The position numbers and the translations under genes are program-made. From contig OZ253476.1 of the NCBI GenBank assembly GCA_965261795.1, positions 4,030,001 to 4,094,000 of the forward strand: DNA of 64,000 bases, read 5' to 3'. Below are positions 8,974 through 18,211 of this stretch, piece after piece. Positions within the stretch are counted from its first letter, which is position 1. Each line of letters starts with the position of its first letter. Under the pieces are notes generated by a model. That model did no database searches. It saw nothing but the letters and a program-made list of their open reading frames with translations, and had not been told where the DNA came from. The DNA is from CBDCFV01 sp965261795 (GTDB lineage: Bacteria; Chloroflexota; Dehalococcoidia; Lucifugimonadales; UBA3495).

Positions 8974-10389
8974 TCACGACACCGGAGGGCGCTTGTCATT
9001 CCAAGGGCGAGCCTCCTCGAAAGCGGCGGAGGCTTGGAGGACCTTGGCCTCGGAGCCGTGGGGCCCGATGATGTGCAGCCCGATGGGCATGCCGCCATTA
9101 GAGAAACCGCAGGGTACGCTGGAGGCGGTCTGTCCGGTCATGTTGATTGGGTAGGTGAAGGGCAGATAACCCCAGAAGGGGTCCACTTCCCTGCCGCCGA
9201 TCACCGTGGGACGACCGTCAACCGGGAAGGCGGGCACTGCCATCGTCGGGGTAAGCAGCAGGTCGTAGTCGTCGAACAGCACCTCCAACTGGCGGCGCAG
9301 TTGGTCGGCCCTGAGAATTGCCCGAGACAAGGCCGCCCCGGTGACCGTCGCCCCGTGTTGAAGCGACCGGAGACCGTAGTCGGTGAAATCGTCAGCGTGG
9401 TCTTCCAGCAGGTGACCGTAAGACGTGAAAGACGCGGAAGTGAAGGCGTCCCAGAAGTACTCGAACGGGTCTTCCAATGCCAGTTGAGGCTCTTCCACTG
9501 TCGCGCCCAATTCCTGGAAGACCCTGGCCGCCGCGCTGGCAACTTCTACCACCTCCGGGTCTACGGCGGCGTACCCCAAGTCCGCGCTCCAAGCGATGCG
9601 CAGACCGCGGACTCCCTTTCCCAAGTCCGCTGAGAAATCCGGGGGAGTCTGGCGCAAGGATATGGGGTCCCTGGGATCAGACCCAGCTAACACTTGGAGC
9701 AACAGGGCAGTCTCCGCCACAGTGCGAGTCATTGGCCCTGACTGGGAATACTGGTTGGCCGACGGGCGTCCGTAGCCTCCGAAACGTGGCACCCGTCCGT
9801 GCGAGGGCTTGATGCCGGTGACGCCGTTAAAGCTTGCCGGGATTCGAACGGACCCGCCACCATCGCTGCCGGTGGCGATGGTGCACAGACCGGCGGCCAA
9901 GGCGGCGCCCGCACCGCCGCTGGAACCTCCGGCAGTGCAATCGGTATTCCAGGGATTGCGGCAAGAGTCGCCCAACTTGTTCTCGGTCATACCATACAGG
10001 CCGAACTCGGACGTGTTGGTCTTTCCCAGGATGATGGCCCCGGATTGACGCACTCGTTCAACTACTATGGAATCCATCTCAGGGGTGCGGTCTCTGAAGA
10101 TATAGCAGCCAAGGGTGGTGGGAATGTCCTTGGTCACCTCAAGGTCCTTAACGGAGATAGGGATGCCGTGAAGCGGGCCAATGGGGTCTCCTAGTTGCAC
10201 CGCCTCTTGCGCGGCTTGGGCCTGTTGCAATGCTTGGTCGGGGCACAACGCCAGGTAGGCGTTCAACTGGGGATTGAAGGACTCGATTCGAGAATAGAAA
10301 AACTCCACCAACTCAACGATCGACACCTCTTTGTTGTCGATCAGCTTACGAAGGTCCAAAGCGGAAGCGAAGGCGAGGTCTGCATCCAT
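8974..10389 (-). CDS. Amidase (amidase signature family)
   Basis: A 471-residue amidase-signature hydrolase cleaving a C-N amide bond. The Ser-cisSer-Lys triad is visible: Lys in PISVKDLE (about K81), the cis-Ser in AGGSSGGAGAALAAG (about 156-157) and the nucleophilic Ser in GSDGGGSVRIP (about S180). Family members include GatA, nicotinamidase-like and aryl amidases; without GatB/GatC neighbours a catabolic amidase is more likely. The start has AAGGAG about 9 bases upstream. It lies directly behind the ATPase promoter region on the same strand, with 59 bp between them. Confidence 0.92.
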   Translation of the reverse strand: MDADLAFASALDLRKLIDNKEVSIVELVEFFYSRIESFNPQLNAYLALCPDQALQQAQAAQEAVQLGDPIGPLHGIPISVKDLEVTKDIPTTLGCYIFRDRTPEMDSIVVERVRQSGAIILGKTNTSEFGLYGMTENKLGDSCRNPWNTDCTAGGSSGGAGAALAAGLCTIATGSDGGGSVRIPASFNGVTGIKPSHGRVPRFGGYGRPSANQYSQSGPMTRTVAETALLLQVLAGSDPRDPISLRQTPPDFSADLGKGVRGLRIAWSADLGYAAVDPEVVEVASAAARVFQELGATVEEPQLALEDPFEYFWDAFTSASFTSYGHLLEDHADDFTDYGLRSLQHGATVTGAALSRAILRADQLRRQLEVLFDDYDLLLTPTMAVPAFPVDGRPTVIGGREVDPFWGYLPFTYPINMTGQTASSVPCGFSNGGMPIGLHIIGPHGSEAKVLQASAAFEEARPWNDKRPPVS

Positions 10390-10588
10390 GTTTCAGGGCT
10401 CCTTATGAGGGTATGATTATGAGGGAATGATTATGAGGGTATGATTTCGCGGCGCAGGGCAAATCCAAGGCGGATTGACGATAAAATGATGCCGCTCTAC
10501 AATCGCGCATAATTATATCAGTCTTGGCGGCGGAGTCTGTCGCTGGCGCACGGAGTCGGCAGGAAATGACTGTAGCAGGAGGAGAGGC

Positions 10589-11614
10589 GTGTCGCTGGTA
10601 GGACTGATAGCAAACCCTGCGGCCAGTAAGGACATTCGCCGGTTGGTGGCGCAGGGGCGGGTGGTGCCCGATTGGGAAAAGGTCAACATCCTGCGGCGGG
10701 TCATGCTGGGCTTGCAAGCCGTAGGCATCGGAAAGGTATTGGCGATGCCCGACAGTTCTCATTTGGCGGAACGCGCAAGGGACGACTCCCAACTGTCACT
10801 GGAACTGGAGTTGCTGGACATACCTACCTACTACACCGAAGGGGACACCATCCGGGCAGCGGAGATGATGGAGCAATTGGACGTGGGCTGCTTGGTCACT
10901 CTGGGTGGCGACGGCACCAACCGGGCAGTCGCCAAAGGCAGTGCTTCGATGCCCCTGGTGGCCATCTCCACCGGCACCAACAACGTATTCCCCACCATGG
11001 TCGAGGGCACATTGGCCGGGCTGTCCGCCGGGCTGGTGGCGCAGGGAGACTTGGAATTAAGCAAGGTCTCGGTCACCAGCAAGGTCCTGGAAATTTACTT
11101 GGACGGCGAGTACGAAGACATGGCCCTCGTCGACGTTGCCCTTTCCAGGGAACGGTTCGTAGCCACGAGGGCCATTTGGGACATGAACACCATATTCGAG
11201 GTATTCCTCACCCGTGCGGAGCCTGCGGCGATTGGGTTATCTTCCGTGGGGGGCCGCCTTCAACCCTTGTCCTTAGAGGAGGACGGAGGACTCTACTACC
11301 GGATTGCGCAGTCAAACGGCAACCCGCCCGTACGGGAGAGCGACAGCGGAAACAGCAGCTCGTCAGCAGTGCTGGCGCCCATAGCTCCCGGGAAAATCTC
11401 TTGGGTATCCATCGCCGACTGGCGGCTTATGGTCACCGGCGAGCGGATTCCGGTGGAGCCCCGCCACTGCACTATCGCCCTGGACGGGGAACGCAGCATT
11501 TCCGTTACTCCCGATCAGAAGGTGGAGGTGGGCATCAGCCGCAGCGGCCCGCCGGTAGTGCAGGTGGACGCTGCGCTGGGGCTGGCGGCAAGCTTGGGAC
11601 TGTTCAGGGAGTAG
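10589..11614 (+). CDS. AcoX-like / ATP-NAD kinase fold protein
   Basis: A 341-residue protein of the NAD-kinase/diacylglycerol-kinase superfamily, closest in feel to the AcoX/acetoin-catabolism X group. The diphosphate-binding GGDGT motif is at about 106-110, followed by STGTNNVFP (about 127-135), matching the NAD-kinase NE/D-type second loop region. The beginning (LIANPAASKDIRRLV) is typical of the AcoX branch. It starts with GTG behind AGGAGGAG. No acetoin dehydrogenase genes are nearby, so the acetoin link should not be transferred. It may phosphorylate NAD or another small molecule. Confidence 0.75.
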   Translation: MSLVGLIANPAASKDIRRLVAQGRVVPDWEKVNILRRVMLGLQAVGIGKVLAMPDSSHLAERARDDSQLSLELELLDIPTYYTEGDTIRAAEMMEQLDVGCLVTLGGDGTNRAVAKGSASMPLVAISTGTNNVFPTMVEGTLAGLSAGLVAQGDLELSKVSVTSKVLEIYLDGEYEDMALVDVALSRERFVATRAIWDMNTIFEVFLTRAEPAAIGLSSVGGRLQPLSLEEDGGLYYRIAQSNGNPPVRESDSGNSSSSAVLAPIAPGKISWVSIADWRLMVTGERIPVEPRHCTIALDGERSISVTPDQKVEVGISRSGPPVVQVDAALGLAASLGLFRE

Positions 11615-11692
11615 CTGGAGGCGCTTTCCCTCACGCTTTATAGGAACGTCAACGTTTCCGGCTTGCGGGGGAAATTCCCAAGGCTCGCTGCC

Positions 11693-12613
11693 CTAACCCT
11701 GCAAGCGCCTCATTTCGGCCTCAAGTTCACGTATACGCTCTTGAGCAGCGTCCCGCTCTTCCTCGATCATCAGACGGCCTCGCCGTTCCGCGTCCCGCTC
11801 TTCCTTGACCATCAAACGGCCTCGCCGTTCCGCGTCCCGCTCTTCCTTGACCATCAAACGGCCTCGCCGTTCCGCGTCCCGCTCTTCCTCGATCATCAAA
11901 CGGCCTTGCCGTTCCGCGTCCCGCTCTTCCTCAGCGGCGATACGTTCCTCTGCTTCCTCATCGAGCGTCCGCAAGTAGCGCCGCGCCGCCGGGTCGTACC
12001 AGCGGAGCCACCCATCCTCCCAGCAGAGGTCCAAGCCCAAGACTTCGCTGTGTCCACGGAGGTGGGAATCGTCAACCTTCACGATGTCGATGGACTGATA
12101 CGCCCCCTCAACCAACCGGTTCCCGGCAATGCTAGTCCCATAATACTCGCCGCCCGACGGGTCGAAGAGCCAGTATTCCGGTATCCCGAAGCTGGCATAG
12201 TCGTCCCGCTTGCCTGTAACGTCGTTTTCCGCAGTAGTTTCAGAGGCTATTTCCAGCACGAAGTCCGGCGGCTTGCCCCAGTGTTCAATGGAGTAGCCCC
12301 GGTCCGTGATTATCCTGCTCCGATCCACCCCGAAAGCGATGAGCAGGTCGGGGACCCGCAAGCCCCGGCGCTGGCGCAAGTCCCGGCCTACGGGGACCTC
12401 TCCCAGGACGATAGTGGTCTCGGGAGAGCCGAAGTGGCGACGCAGGGTTGCCTGATAGCCCGGGTCGTGTAGATAGATAGGGTTTTGCATGTCGCCCCTG
12501 GGTGGAAATACGGGAAACTTGCCGTCGCCCGGGTCAACGGGTGTTCGCGGAGGCGGCGTGAACCGTTCCGTGGGTGTTGCGGACTGCTTTCGTGGGGCCG
12601 GTCTGCTGGTCAT
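11693..12613 (-). CDS. Uma2 family endonuclease-like protein with repeat tail (paralog 1)
   Basis: A 306-residue DUF820/Uma2 protein (PD-(D/E)XK nuclease fold). The core, about residues 30-215, includes PDLLIAFGVDRSRI, PPDFVLEIASETT, GIPEYWLFDPSGGEYY and LGLDLCWEDGWLRWYDP, the standard Uma2 elements. The C-terminal tail is a charged coiled coil built from an almost exact 14-residue repeat (ERDAERRGRLMVKE). Uma2 genes are multiplied in cyanobacteria and Chloroflexi and their substrates are unknown. Two other paralogs lie at 21684 and 43791. The start has GAGG six bases upstream. Confidence 0.85.
   Translation of the reverse strand: MTSRPAPRKQSATPTERFTPPPRTPVDPGDGKFPVFPPRGDMQNPIYLHDPGYQATLRRHFGSPETTIVLGEVPVGRDLRQRRGLRVPDLLIAFGVDRSRIITDRGYSIEHWGKPPDFVLEIASETTAENDVTGKRDDYASFGIPEYWLFDPSGGEYYGTSIAGNRLVEGAYQSIDIVKVDDSHLRGHSEVLGLDLCWEDGWLRWYDPAARRYLRTLDEEAEERIAAEEERDAERQGRLMIEEERDAERRGRLMVKEERDAERRGRLMVKEERDAERRGRLMIEEERDAAQERIRELEAEMRRLQG
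11748..11930 (-). repeat. 42-bp tandem repeat encoding a 14-residue coiled-coil unit
   Basis: Four near-identical 42-bp units at 11748-11789, 11790-11831, 11832-11873 and 11874-11915, plus part of a fifth, lie inside the Uma2 gene. Units differ from each other by only a few bases, indicating recent expansion. Each unit encodes 14 residues, i.e. two heptads, so copy number changes would preserve the coiled-coil register. Confidence 0.9.
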
Positions 12614-12760
12614 AATGGGCCTCGTGTAACCGGGCGATACGGCATAAGACGCGGTGACTACCCGTCATTATACGCCAAGCCATACCATTCTACTCGACAT
12701 TGACATAGGTTTGCACCCTATATACGATTGGCTGAATTTGATGAGGATTAGGTTCGGTCC

Positions 12761-13873
12761 ATGAAGCATTCCCCCAGTTTCGCCCGGCACATGACTTTGG
12801 CAACGCGCTTTTTTGACTTCGCCGGCTATGAAATGCCGGAGTATTACACCAGCATGGAAGAGGAGACCACGGCTTGCCGGGAGCGAGTCATCCTGTTCGA
12901 CGGGCACGCCATGGGAGAGGTCCACTTGGTGGGAAACGACGCTCTGGCAGCCATGCAAAAGCTGTGTGTCGCCGACATTTCCAAGCTGCGGCCGGGGCGC
13001 TGCGCATATACCAGCATGTGCATGGAGGATGGCGGCATATTCGACGACTTTGTTGCATTCTGCATCGCGCCGGACCACTACTTGATGACCATTGCGGCGG
13101 TAAACGTGGACAAATCACCGCCCTGGATTGAGGAGCATATTCGTGGCATGGACTGTCACATGCTCAACCTGTCCTCGGGCACTACTTGCTTGGAGATTCA
13201 AGGCCCCAGGTCGAGGGATGTACTGAAGAAGTTGACTGATGTCGACGTATCCAACGAGGCTCTGCCCTACTTTTCCTTCTTCCGAGGCAAGGTGGCCGGT
13301 ATTGACGCGCTGGTGGCCCGCCTCGGCGTCACCGGCGAGTTAGGTTACGAGATATTCTTCCCGGCGGAGTGGGCGCTGGACGTTTACGACGCCATAATGG
13401 AAGCCGGTGAGGAGTTCGGCATCGCGCCCTGCGGGTTGGGGACCGTTCGAAACTTCCGCTTGGAAAAAGTTTACAGCATCTACGGGCGAGACCTGGGGGA
13501 GTTCACAAACCCCTTTGAAGCCAGCATAGGCTGGACAGTCAAGTTCGACAAACCCGACTTTGTCGGCAAGGAAGCGTTGCAGAGGATCCAAGATCAAGGG
13601 ATAACCCGGCGGCTCACAGGTTTCGAGGTGTCAACGCCGGAGGCCGCTGTCGCCGGCGGCAGCGACATTACCGTCAACGGGGAAAAGGTTGGACAGGTTA
13701 CCGCCTGTGGCTACAGCTACACCCTTGGAAAAACTATCGGCTTGGGATACGTAGGCATCGACCACTCCACTCCGGGAACGGAGTTGCAATTGGAAGGCTC
13801 GACCCCGCCGTGCGGCGCGACGGTGGTGGAGATTCCCTTCTATGACCCCAAGGGCGCCCGCATCCGAATGTAA
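12761..13873 (+). CDS. GcvT-like aminomethyltransferase / folate-dependent demethylase family protein
   Basis: A 370-residue GcvT/DmdA-type protein, expected to bind tetrahydrofolate and accept a methyl or methylene group from an amine or sulfonium substrate. The N-terminus FFDFAGYEMPEYYTSMEEE and the segments GELGYEIFFPAEWALDVYDAI and LRLEK-like NFRLEKVYSIYGRDLGEF follow the family pattern, and the C-terminal beta-barrel carries GQVTACGYSYTLGKTIGLGYV. No glycine cleavage partners (GcvH, GcvP) are present, so it is not a normal T-protein. It is followed after 11 bp by an unrecognised gene, suggesting a two-gene operon. Demethylation of a methylated osmolyte is a plausible but unproven role. 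Confidence 0.82.
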   Translation: MKHSPSFARHMTLATRFFDFAGYEMPEYYTSMEEETTACRERVILFDGHAMGEVHLVGNDALAAMQKLCVADISKLRPGRCAYTSMCMEDGGIFDDFVAFCIAPDHYLMTIAAVNVDKSPPWIEEHIRGMDCHMLNLSSGTTCLEIQGPRSRDVLKKLTDVDVSNEALPYFSFFRGKVAGIDALVARLGVTGELGYEIFFPAEWALDVYDAIMEAGEEFGIAPCGLGTVRNFRLEKVYSIYGRDLGEFTNPFEASIGWTVKFDKPDFVGKEALQRIQDQGITRRLTGFEVSTPEAAVAGGSDITVNGEKVGQVTACGYSYTLGKTIGLGYVGIDHSTPGTELQLEGSTPPCGATVVEIPFYDPKGARIRM

Positions 13874-13884
13874 GGGGAGAGTAG

Positions 13885-15177
13885 TTGGTTAGTCCGGCTG
13901 ACGAATCAGGTCATATCAACAGGGTATGGAACTTCCCGCTGTTCGACGCCCTGTACGGCAGGCGGTCGAGGCGGTTCGGGATGGGCTTCGACCTCAACGA
14001 AGGCCCCTTTCAGTACAAGTCGGAAAAGCCCCCGATGCCATTGGACCCGTTGGAAGAGGCGCTTTTGGTGGCGGCCGGCGTCGGGGTGAGCGGCACGGTG
14101 CTATCCGACCTAGCGAGGCCGGGGGCTATGGTTCGCAACGCAGGACGCACCTTCGGGAGCGCGTTGTCGGCCCACAGGACGGAACTGTTCTTCACCAACG
14201 ACGAAGGGGTCTATGTCGTAGACCTGCAAGGCTCCGCCGCCAGCAGGATGCGGGAGGTTGAAACCGAGGCCGACAGGTCAAGAGTCGTCTCCCTGTACCT
14301 GCAGAACCGGAAGAAACTGAAGGACGGGCGACTGGACATCCCCCGCCGTGTGCCACCTCTTTTCGCGCATAACTTCTGGGACTCCAACCGACCGGGCTGC
14401 ACCCTGTTCATGCCGGTGTGCGACGTCAGCGCGTCGTTAATTAACCTGACCATCCAAATGGTCGACGGCGAAGGCGGCCGATTTGCCGGAGGAACGGGCG
14501 GGGGTTTTTACGTCGTGGACGACCGGTACGATTTCCGGCCCGCCGGGACGCAGAAGTGGGCGGACAGCGGATTTCTGGACAAGAAAAAGTTACTGCCGCT
14601 GTCGGTGCTGGAGCGGGAAGCGTGTTACTTCACCTTCAATGAAGCGGCGATAGCCTGCCAGAACATGTTCCTGGCGACGGAGGCGATGGGCCTTGGCGGT
14701 TGGATGCACTGCGGTTTCCTGTCGCTGGAGGTGCTGGAGGAGTTGGGGTTCAGGACCGTGGCTCCCAAGGGCATCGTGCCGTTGCGCAATCCGGTGGGCA
14801 TGGACGGGGTATTCCAAGGATACTGCCCGCCTTATTTCCCCGACATGGACGCGGCAGTGGACTCGGTGGTGACCGGGACACGCGGCGGGTTGAAGGAGTT
14901 CCTGAGGCAGGGCGGGCAAGTCCCCCATACTATTTCCGATGCGGAGTACGAAGCAGGCATCCCGGAAATCAGCGATGAAGGGGCAGCCTGCGCCAAAGCG
15001 GTCTGCAACTACATTTACGATACCTACGGGAAATTCCCGGGCACCGTCGACACGATGCACCTGATGTGGTGGATGCAGGCACACCACTTGGACCTGGACT
15101 TCTACGACAGGTTCTTTAACGCCGGGGCATACTCAGACACACACCGGGGCCATATGGCGACCTGGCACGGGGAGTGA
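13885..15177 (+). CDS. Unrecognised protein, possibly nitroreductase-like, paired with the GcvT-like gene
   Basis: A 430-residue protein I cannot assign with confidence. It starts at a TTG (13885) five bases after GGGGAGA, 11 bp behind the GcvT-like gene, so translation is probably linked. PLDPLEEALLVAAGVG near residue 52 and NEAAIACQNMFLATEAMGLGG near 252 resemble the two halves of FMN nitroreductase/SagB-type folds. The C-terminal third (CNYIYDTYGKFPGTVDTMH, MWWMQAHHLDLDFYDRFF) resembles nothing I know and is rich in His, Trp and Tyr. No signal peptide or membrane segment is visible. A redox step before or after demethylation is conceivable. Confidence 0.55.
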   Translation: MVSPADESGHINRVWNFPLFDALYGRRSRRFGMGFDLNEGPFQYKSEKPPMPLDPLEEALLVAAGVGVSGTVLSDLARPGAMVRNAGRTFGSALSAHRTELFFTNDEGVYVVDLQGSAASRMREVETEADRSRVVSLYLQNRKKLKDGRLDIPRRVPPLFAHNFWDSNRPGCTLFMPVCDVSASLINLTIQMVDGEGGRFAGGTGGGFYVVDDRYDFRPAGTQKWADSGFLDKKKLLPLSVLEREACYFTFNEAAIACQNMFLATEAMGLGGWMHCGFLSLEVLEELGFRTVAPKGIVPLRNPVGMDGVFQGYCPPYFPDMDAAVDSVVTGTRGGLKEFLRQGGQVPHTISDAEYEAGIPEISDEGAACAKAVCNYIYDTYGKFPGTVDTMHLMWWMQAHHLDLDFYDRFFNAGAYSDTHRGHMATWHGE

Positions 15178-15189
15178 GAAAGGCAGGCT

Positions 15190-16110
15190 CTACTCGCTCA
15201 AGTCGTGATAGGCAGCAAGGGCGGCGGTGATACCATCACCCACGGCGGCCCCCAATTGACGGGTGGAGTCGGCGCGCGCGTCCCCGCAACTGTAAACGCC
15301 GGGCAGCTTGGTGCGCATGTGGATGTCGGTGTAAACGTGGCCCAAGGGGTCCATGTCCACCAAGCCCTTCAGGTATTCGGTGTTGGGGTGGAAGCCGACA
15401 TAGATGAATGCGCCGGCAGTGGGGTAGTTATAGACCTCTCCGTTCTTGAGGTCCTTTATCTTGGCCGCTTCCAGGACAGCGTCGCCGACGAACTCCTCGA
15501 CGACGTGGCTCCACAGGAACTTGACCTTGGGGTTGGCGAAAGCGCGGTCCTGAAGCACCTTGGTGGCACGCAACTCGTCGCGGCGATGGATGAACGTCAC
15601 CGAGTTAACTATACCGCTAAGGTACAGGCCCTCGTCCAAGGCGGAATCGCCGCCGCCCACCACGACCACGTCCTGACCACGGAAGAAGTTGCCGTCGCAA
15701 ACCGCGCAGTAAGACACCCCCCGACCAGCGAATTCGTCTTCGCCGGGGGCGCCAAGCTTATTGTGAGCGCCGCCGGTGGCGATAATGACGGACTTGGTAG
15801 TGTAGTCCCGGTCATAGGTGCGGACCATCTTGACCGGCTTTTCCAAGTCAGCCAACCCCTCGACTTCTGTGAACTCCAACTCGGCGCCGAACCGAAGGGT
15901 CTGCTCTTCCATGTCACGGCCCAACTCAGGCCCCTTTACCCCTGAAGGAAACCCCGGGTAGTTTTCGATATCGTCGGTGATCATCAACTGACCGCCGGCG
16001 CCCAGCCCTTCCAGTATCAGCGTTTTCATCATGGCCCTGGCCGTGTACAAACCCGCCGATAGTCCTGCGGCGCCGGCCCCAAGGATGATAGTATCGTATT
16101 CAGCCTCCAT
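15190..16110 (-). CDS. trxB: Thioredoxin-disulfide reductase
   Basis: A 306-residue low-molecular-weight thioredoxin reductase. It transfers electrons from NADPH through FAD and a redox-active CAVC pair (about C135 and C138) to thioredoxin. The N-terminal FAD motif is ILGAGAAGLSAG, the NADPH motif VVVGGGDSALDEG lies near 150-162, and the C-terminal FAD motif is GVYSCGDARADSTRQLGAAVGDG. Length and spacing match the bacterial TrxB family. The start has GGAGG but about 12 bases upstream, a slightly long spacing. Its reducing power could serve the redoxin lipoprotein at 19765 indirectly. Confidence 0.95.
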   Translation of the reverse strand: MEAEYDTIILGAGAAGLSAGLYTARAMMKTLILEGLGAGGQLMITDDIENYPGFPSGVKGPELGRDMEEQTLRFGAELEFTEVEGLADLEKPVKMVRTYDRDYTTKSVIIATGGAHNKLGAPGEDEFAGRGVSYCAVCDGNFFRGQDVVVVGGGDSALDEGLYLSGIVNSVTFIHRRDELRATKVLQDRAFANPKVKFLWSHVVEEFVGDAVLEAAKIKDLKNGEVYNYPTAGAFIYVGFHPNTEYLKGLVDMDPLGHVYTDIHMRTKLPGVYSCGDARADSTRQLGAAVGDGITAALAAYHDLSE

Positions 16111-16156
16111 GATGCTTAACGTCCTCCTTGTTAGTCGGCGTTAGTCGGGGCGCTTG

Positions 16157-17101
16157 TTATCTAGGTGCTCGCACAACTTCTCTGAAACTCTCCACCGTCC
16201 GCAGCAACCCTTCTTCCAAGCTTACTTGGGGCGACCATCCCAGTTCCTTGGCCGCCTTGGCACAGTCAAGGCTGATCTGGTACACGTCTCCCGGCCTGGG
16301 CGGCCTGTGTTCCGGTCCCCATTTATACTTGGTTATCTCCCGCAGCGCATCAAAGATCTGGTTGATGCTGGTCTTTATTCCCGTACCTATATTATATGCG
16401 TGTCCGTTCCCTCGTTCGATGGCCAGCAGGTTGGCCTCCACTACGTCGTCCACATAAACAAAGTCGCGGGTCTGGTTACCGTCGCCGAAGATTTGCGGCT
16501 GCTGCCCTTCCAACATCATCTGGGTAAAAATGGCAATTACGCCCGCCTCTCCCAAGGCATTTTGACGCGGGCCGTACACGTTCCCGTACCGGAGGGATGT
16601 AAAGTCCAATTGGTACAGGCGATGGTACAGTCCCAAGTACAGTTCCCCGACGTACTTGGATACGCCGTAGGGAGACATGGGGACGATGGGACATTCCTCG
16701 GTGCATGGATCGAACGCGGGATCGCCGTAGAGGGCGCCGCCAGTCGACGAATAGATAATCTTCTCGACGCCGTGCTGCCGTGCGGCTTCCAGCATCCGCA
16801 ACGTACCGATCCCGTTCATTTCACCGTCGTTGATGGCGTCCCGGCTGGACTGGCTCACGCTGGTCTGCGCCGCCAAGTGGAAGACCAACTCCGGACGTTC
16901 CCGCCGGAATACCTCGAACACGGATGGGTGGGTGATGCCCAAATGATAGAAGGTCGCCGCGGGGTTCAGATTCTTCAGCTTGCCAGTGCTGAGGTTATCC
17001 ACAATGACAACTTTGAACCCGCGTGAAAGCAATATTTCCACCAAACGGGAGCCGATAAACCCGGCTCCTCCGGTGACTAATGCTGTCCTGTATTCAGTCA
17101 T
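16157..17101 (-). CDS. NAD-dependent epimerase/dehydratase (UDP-glucose 4-epimerase-like)
   Basis: A 314-residue extended short-chain dehydrogenase. The NAD-binding TGGAGFIGSRLVE is at residues 9-21, the acidic strand end VDNLSTG follows, and the catalytic Ser/Tyr/Lys appear as YSSTGGALYG and SPYGVSKYVGE (YxxxK). RYGNVYGPRQ and FGDGNQTRDFVYVDDVV are typical of GalE/sugar 4-epimerases. I start at ATG 17101, which has GGAGGGAGCGAG upstream; a longer frame to 17161 lacks such a site. It likely interconverts UDP-sugars for surface polysaccharides. It stands alone, divergent from the GarR-like gene. Confidence 0.9.
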   Translation of the reverse strand: MTEYRTALVTGGAGFIGSRLVEILLSRGFKVVIVDNLSTGKLKNLNPAATFYHLGITHPSVFEVFRRERPELVFHLAAQTSVSQSSRDAINDGEMNGIGTLRMLEAARQHGVEKIIYSSTGGALYGDPAFDPCTEECPIVPMSPYGVSKYVGELYLGLYHRLYQLDFTSLRYGNVYGPRQNALGEAGVIAIFTQMMLEGQQPQIFGDGNQTRDFVYVDDVVEANLLAIERGNGHAYNIGTGIKTSINQIFDALREITKYKWGPEHRPPRPGDVYQISLDCAKAAKELGWSPQVSLEEGLLRTVESFREVVRAPR

Positions 17102-17305
17102 CTCGCTCCCTCCCTGCATCCACTCATCCGGTATCATAACCCCAACGATATGGCAGCACAATGGGGATATTCCTTTTGGATGACAACCGGCTCAGAATCT
17201 TAGAGCCCCGCCGGTTGCCATCCACGGTGGCCGCGTGTTTGGTTGTGTGGTAGAGTTGCAACGACCTTGATTCCTGCGTTTGGACAAGACTGAGGAGAGC
17301 AAAAC

Positions 17306-18211
17306 ATGGCGGAGCGGATAGGATTCATCGGACTGGGTATCATGGGCAAGCCTATGGCCAGAAACCTGCTTAAGGCCGGCTACGAACTGACCGTGTACGA
17401 CATCGTGGGTGAACCCGTGGAAGAACTGGTCACCGACGGCGCGACGCGGGCGGCGTCAAACAAAGAGGTAGCCGCCAGTTGTCAGAAGATTATTACCATG
17501 GTGCCCGACTCCGCCGATTCCGAAGCAGCCATACTTGGCCCCAACGGGGTGCTTGAAGGGGCGCAACAGGGGTCCATCATCATTGACATGAGCTCCATCG
17601 CGCCCTTGGTCTCTCAAAAAATATACGCCGTCTGCGCGGCCAAGGGAGTCGAGATGCTCGACGCCCCGGTCAGCGGCGGCGAGCCCGGCGCAATCAACGG
17701 CACCCTGGCCATCATGGTCGGAGGCAAGCAGGAGGTATTCGACGAATGTGTCGACCTGCTGAACGTCATGGGCGGCAACGTGGTGTTGACGGGCGAGGTA
17801 GGGGCCGGCGGCATCACCAAGCTGGCGAACCAGATAATTGTCGCCGCCAACATCGAGGCGCTGAGCGAGGCAATGGTGCTGGCCCAGAAGGCGGGAGTGG
17901 ACCCGGAAAAGGTGTTCAATGCCATCCGCGGCGGTTTGGCGGGCAGCGCTGTGATGGAAGCCAAGGGGCCGATGATGCTGGACCGCAACTTCAGGGCCGG
18001 GTTCAGGATACGGTTGCACCAGAAGGACCTGCGCAACGTTTTGCAGACCGGCGACCAACTGAACGTGCCTCTGCCGGTGACGGCATTGGTGCAGCAAATG
18101 CTGGGGGCGCTCATAAACGACGGTGAGTCGGAAGCAGACCACTCGGCCATTCTTCACTTCCTGGAAGGACTTGCAAAGGTGGAGGTCAAGAAGGGCGGCG
18201 GGGGTCAGTAG
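17306..18211 (+). CDS. garR: 2-hydroxy-3-oxopropionate reductase / beta-hydroxyacid dehydrogenase family
   Basis: A 301-residue beta-hydroxyacid dehydrogenase of the GarR/3-hydroxyisobutyrate type. The cofactor site GLGIMGKPMARN is at 9-20, the substrate motif DAPVSGGEPGA at about 119-129 and the catalytic Lys in GITKLANQ at about K172. Members reduce tartronate semialdehyde or oxidise 3-hydroxyisobutyrate; the former is slightly favoured by overall sequence feel. A GAGGAGAG site precedes the ATG. It overlaps the convergent RidA gene by 7 bp at the stop codons. The symbol is a best guess within the family. Confidence 0.85.
   Translation: MAERIGFIGLGIMGKPMARNLLKAGYELTVYDIVGEPVEELVTDGATRAASNKEVAASCQKIITMVPDSADSEAAILGPNGVLEGAQQGSIIIDMSSIAPLVSQKIYAVCAAKGVEMLDAPVSGGEPGAINGTLAIMVGGKQEVFDECVDLLNVMGGNVVLTGEVGAGGITKLANQIIVAANIEALSEAMVLAQKAGVDPEKVFNAIRGGLAGSAVMEAKGPMMLDRNFRAGFRIRLHQKDLRNVLQTGDQLNVPLPVTALVQQMLGALINDGESEADHSAILHFLEGLAKVEVKKGGGGQ

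Noticed and set aside
11748..11930. CRISPR-like array (regular 42-bp repeats)
   Set aside because: Repeats are contiguous without spacers and in frame within the Uma2 gene.
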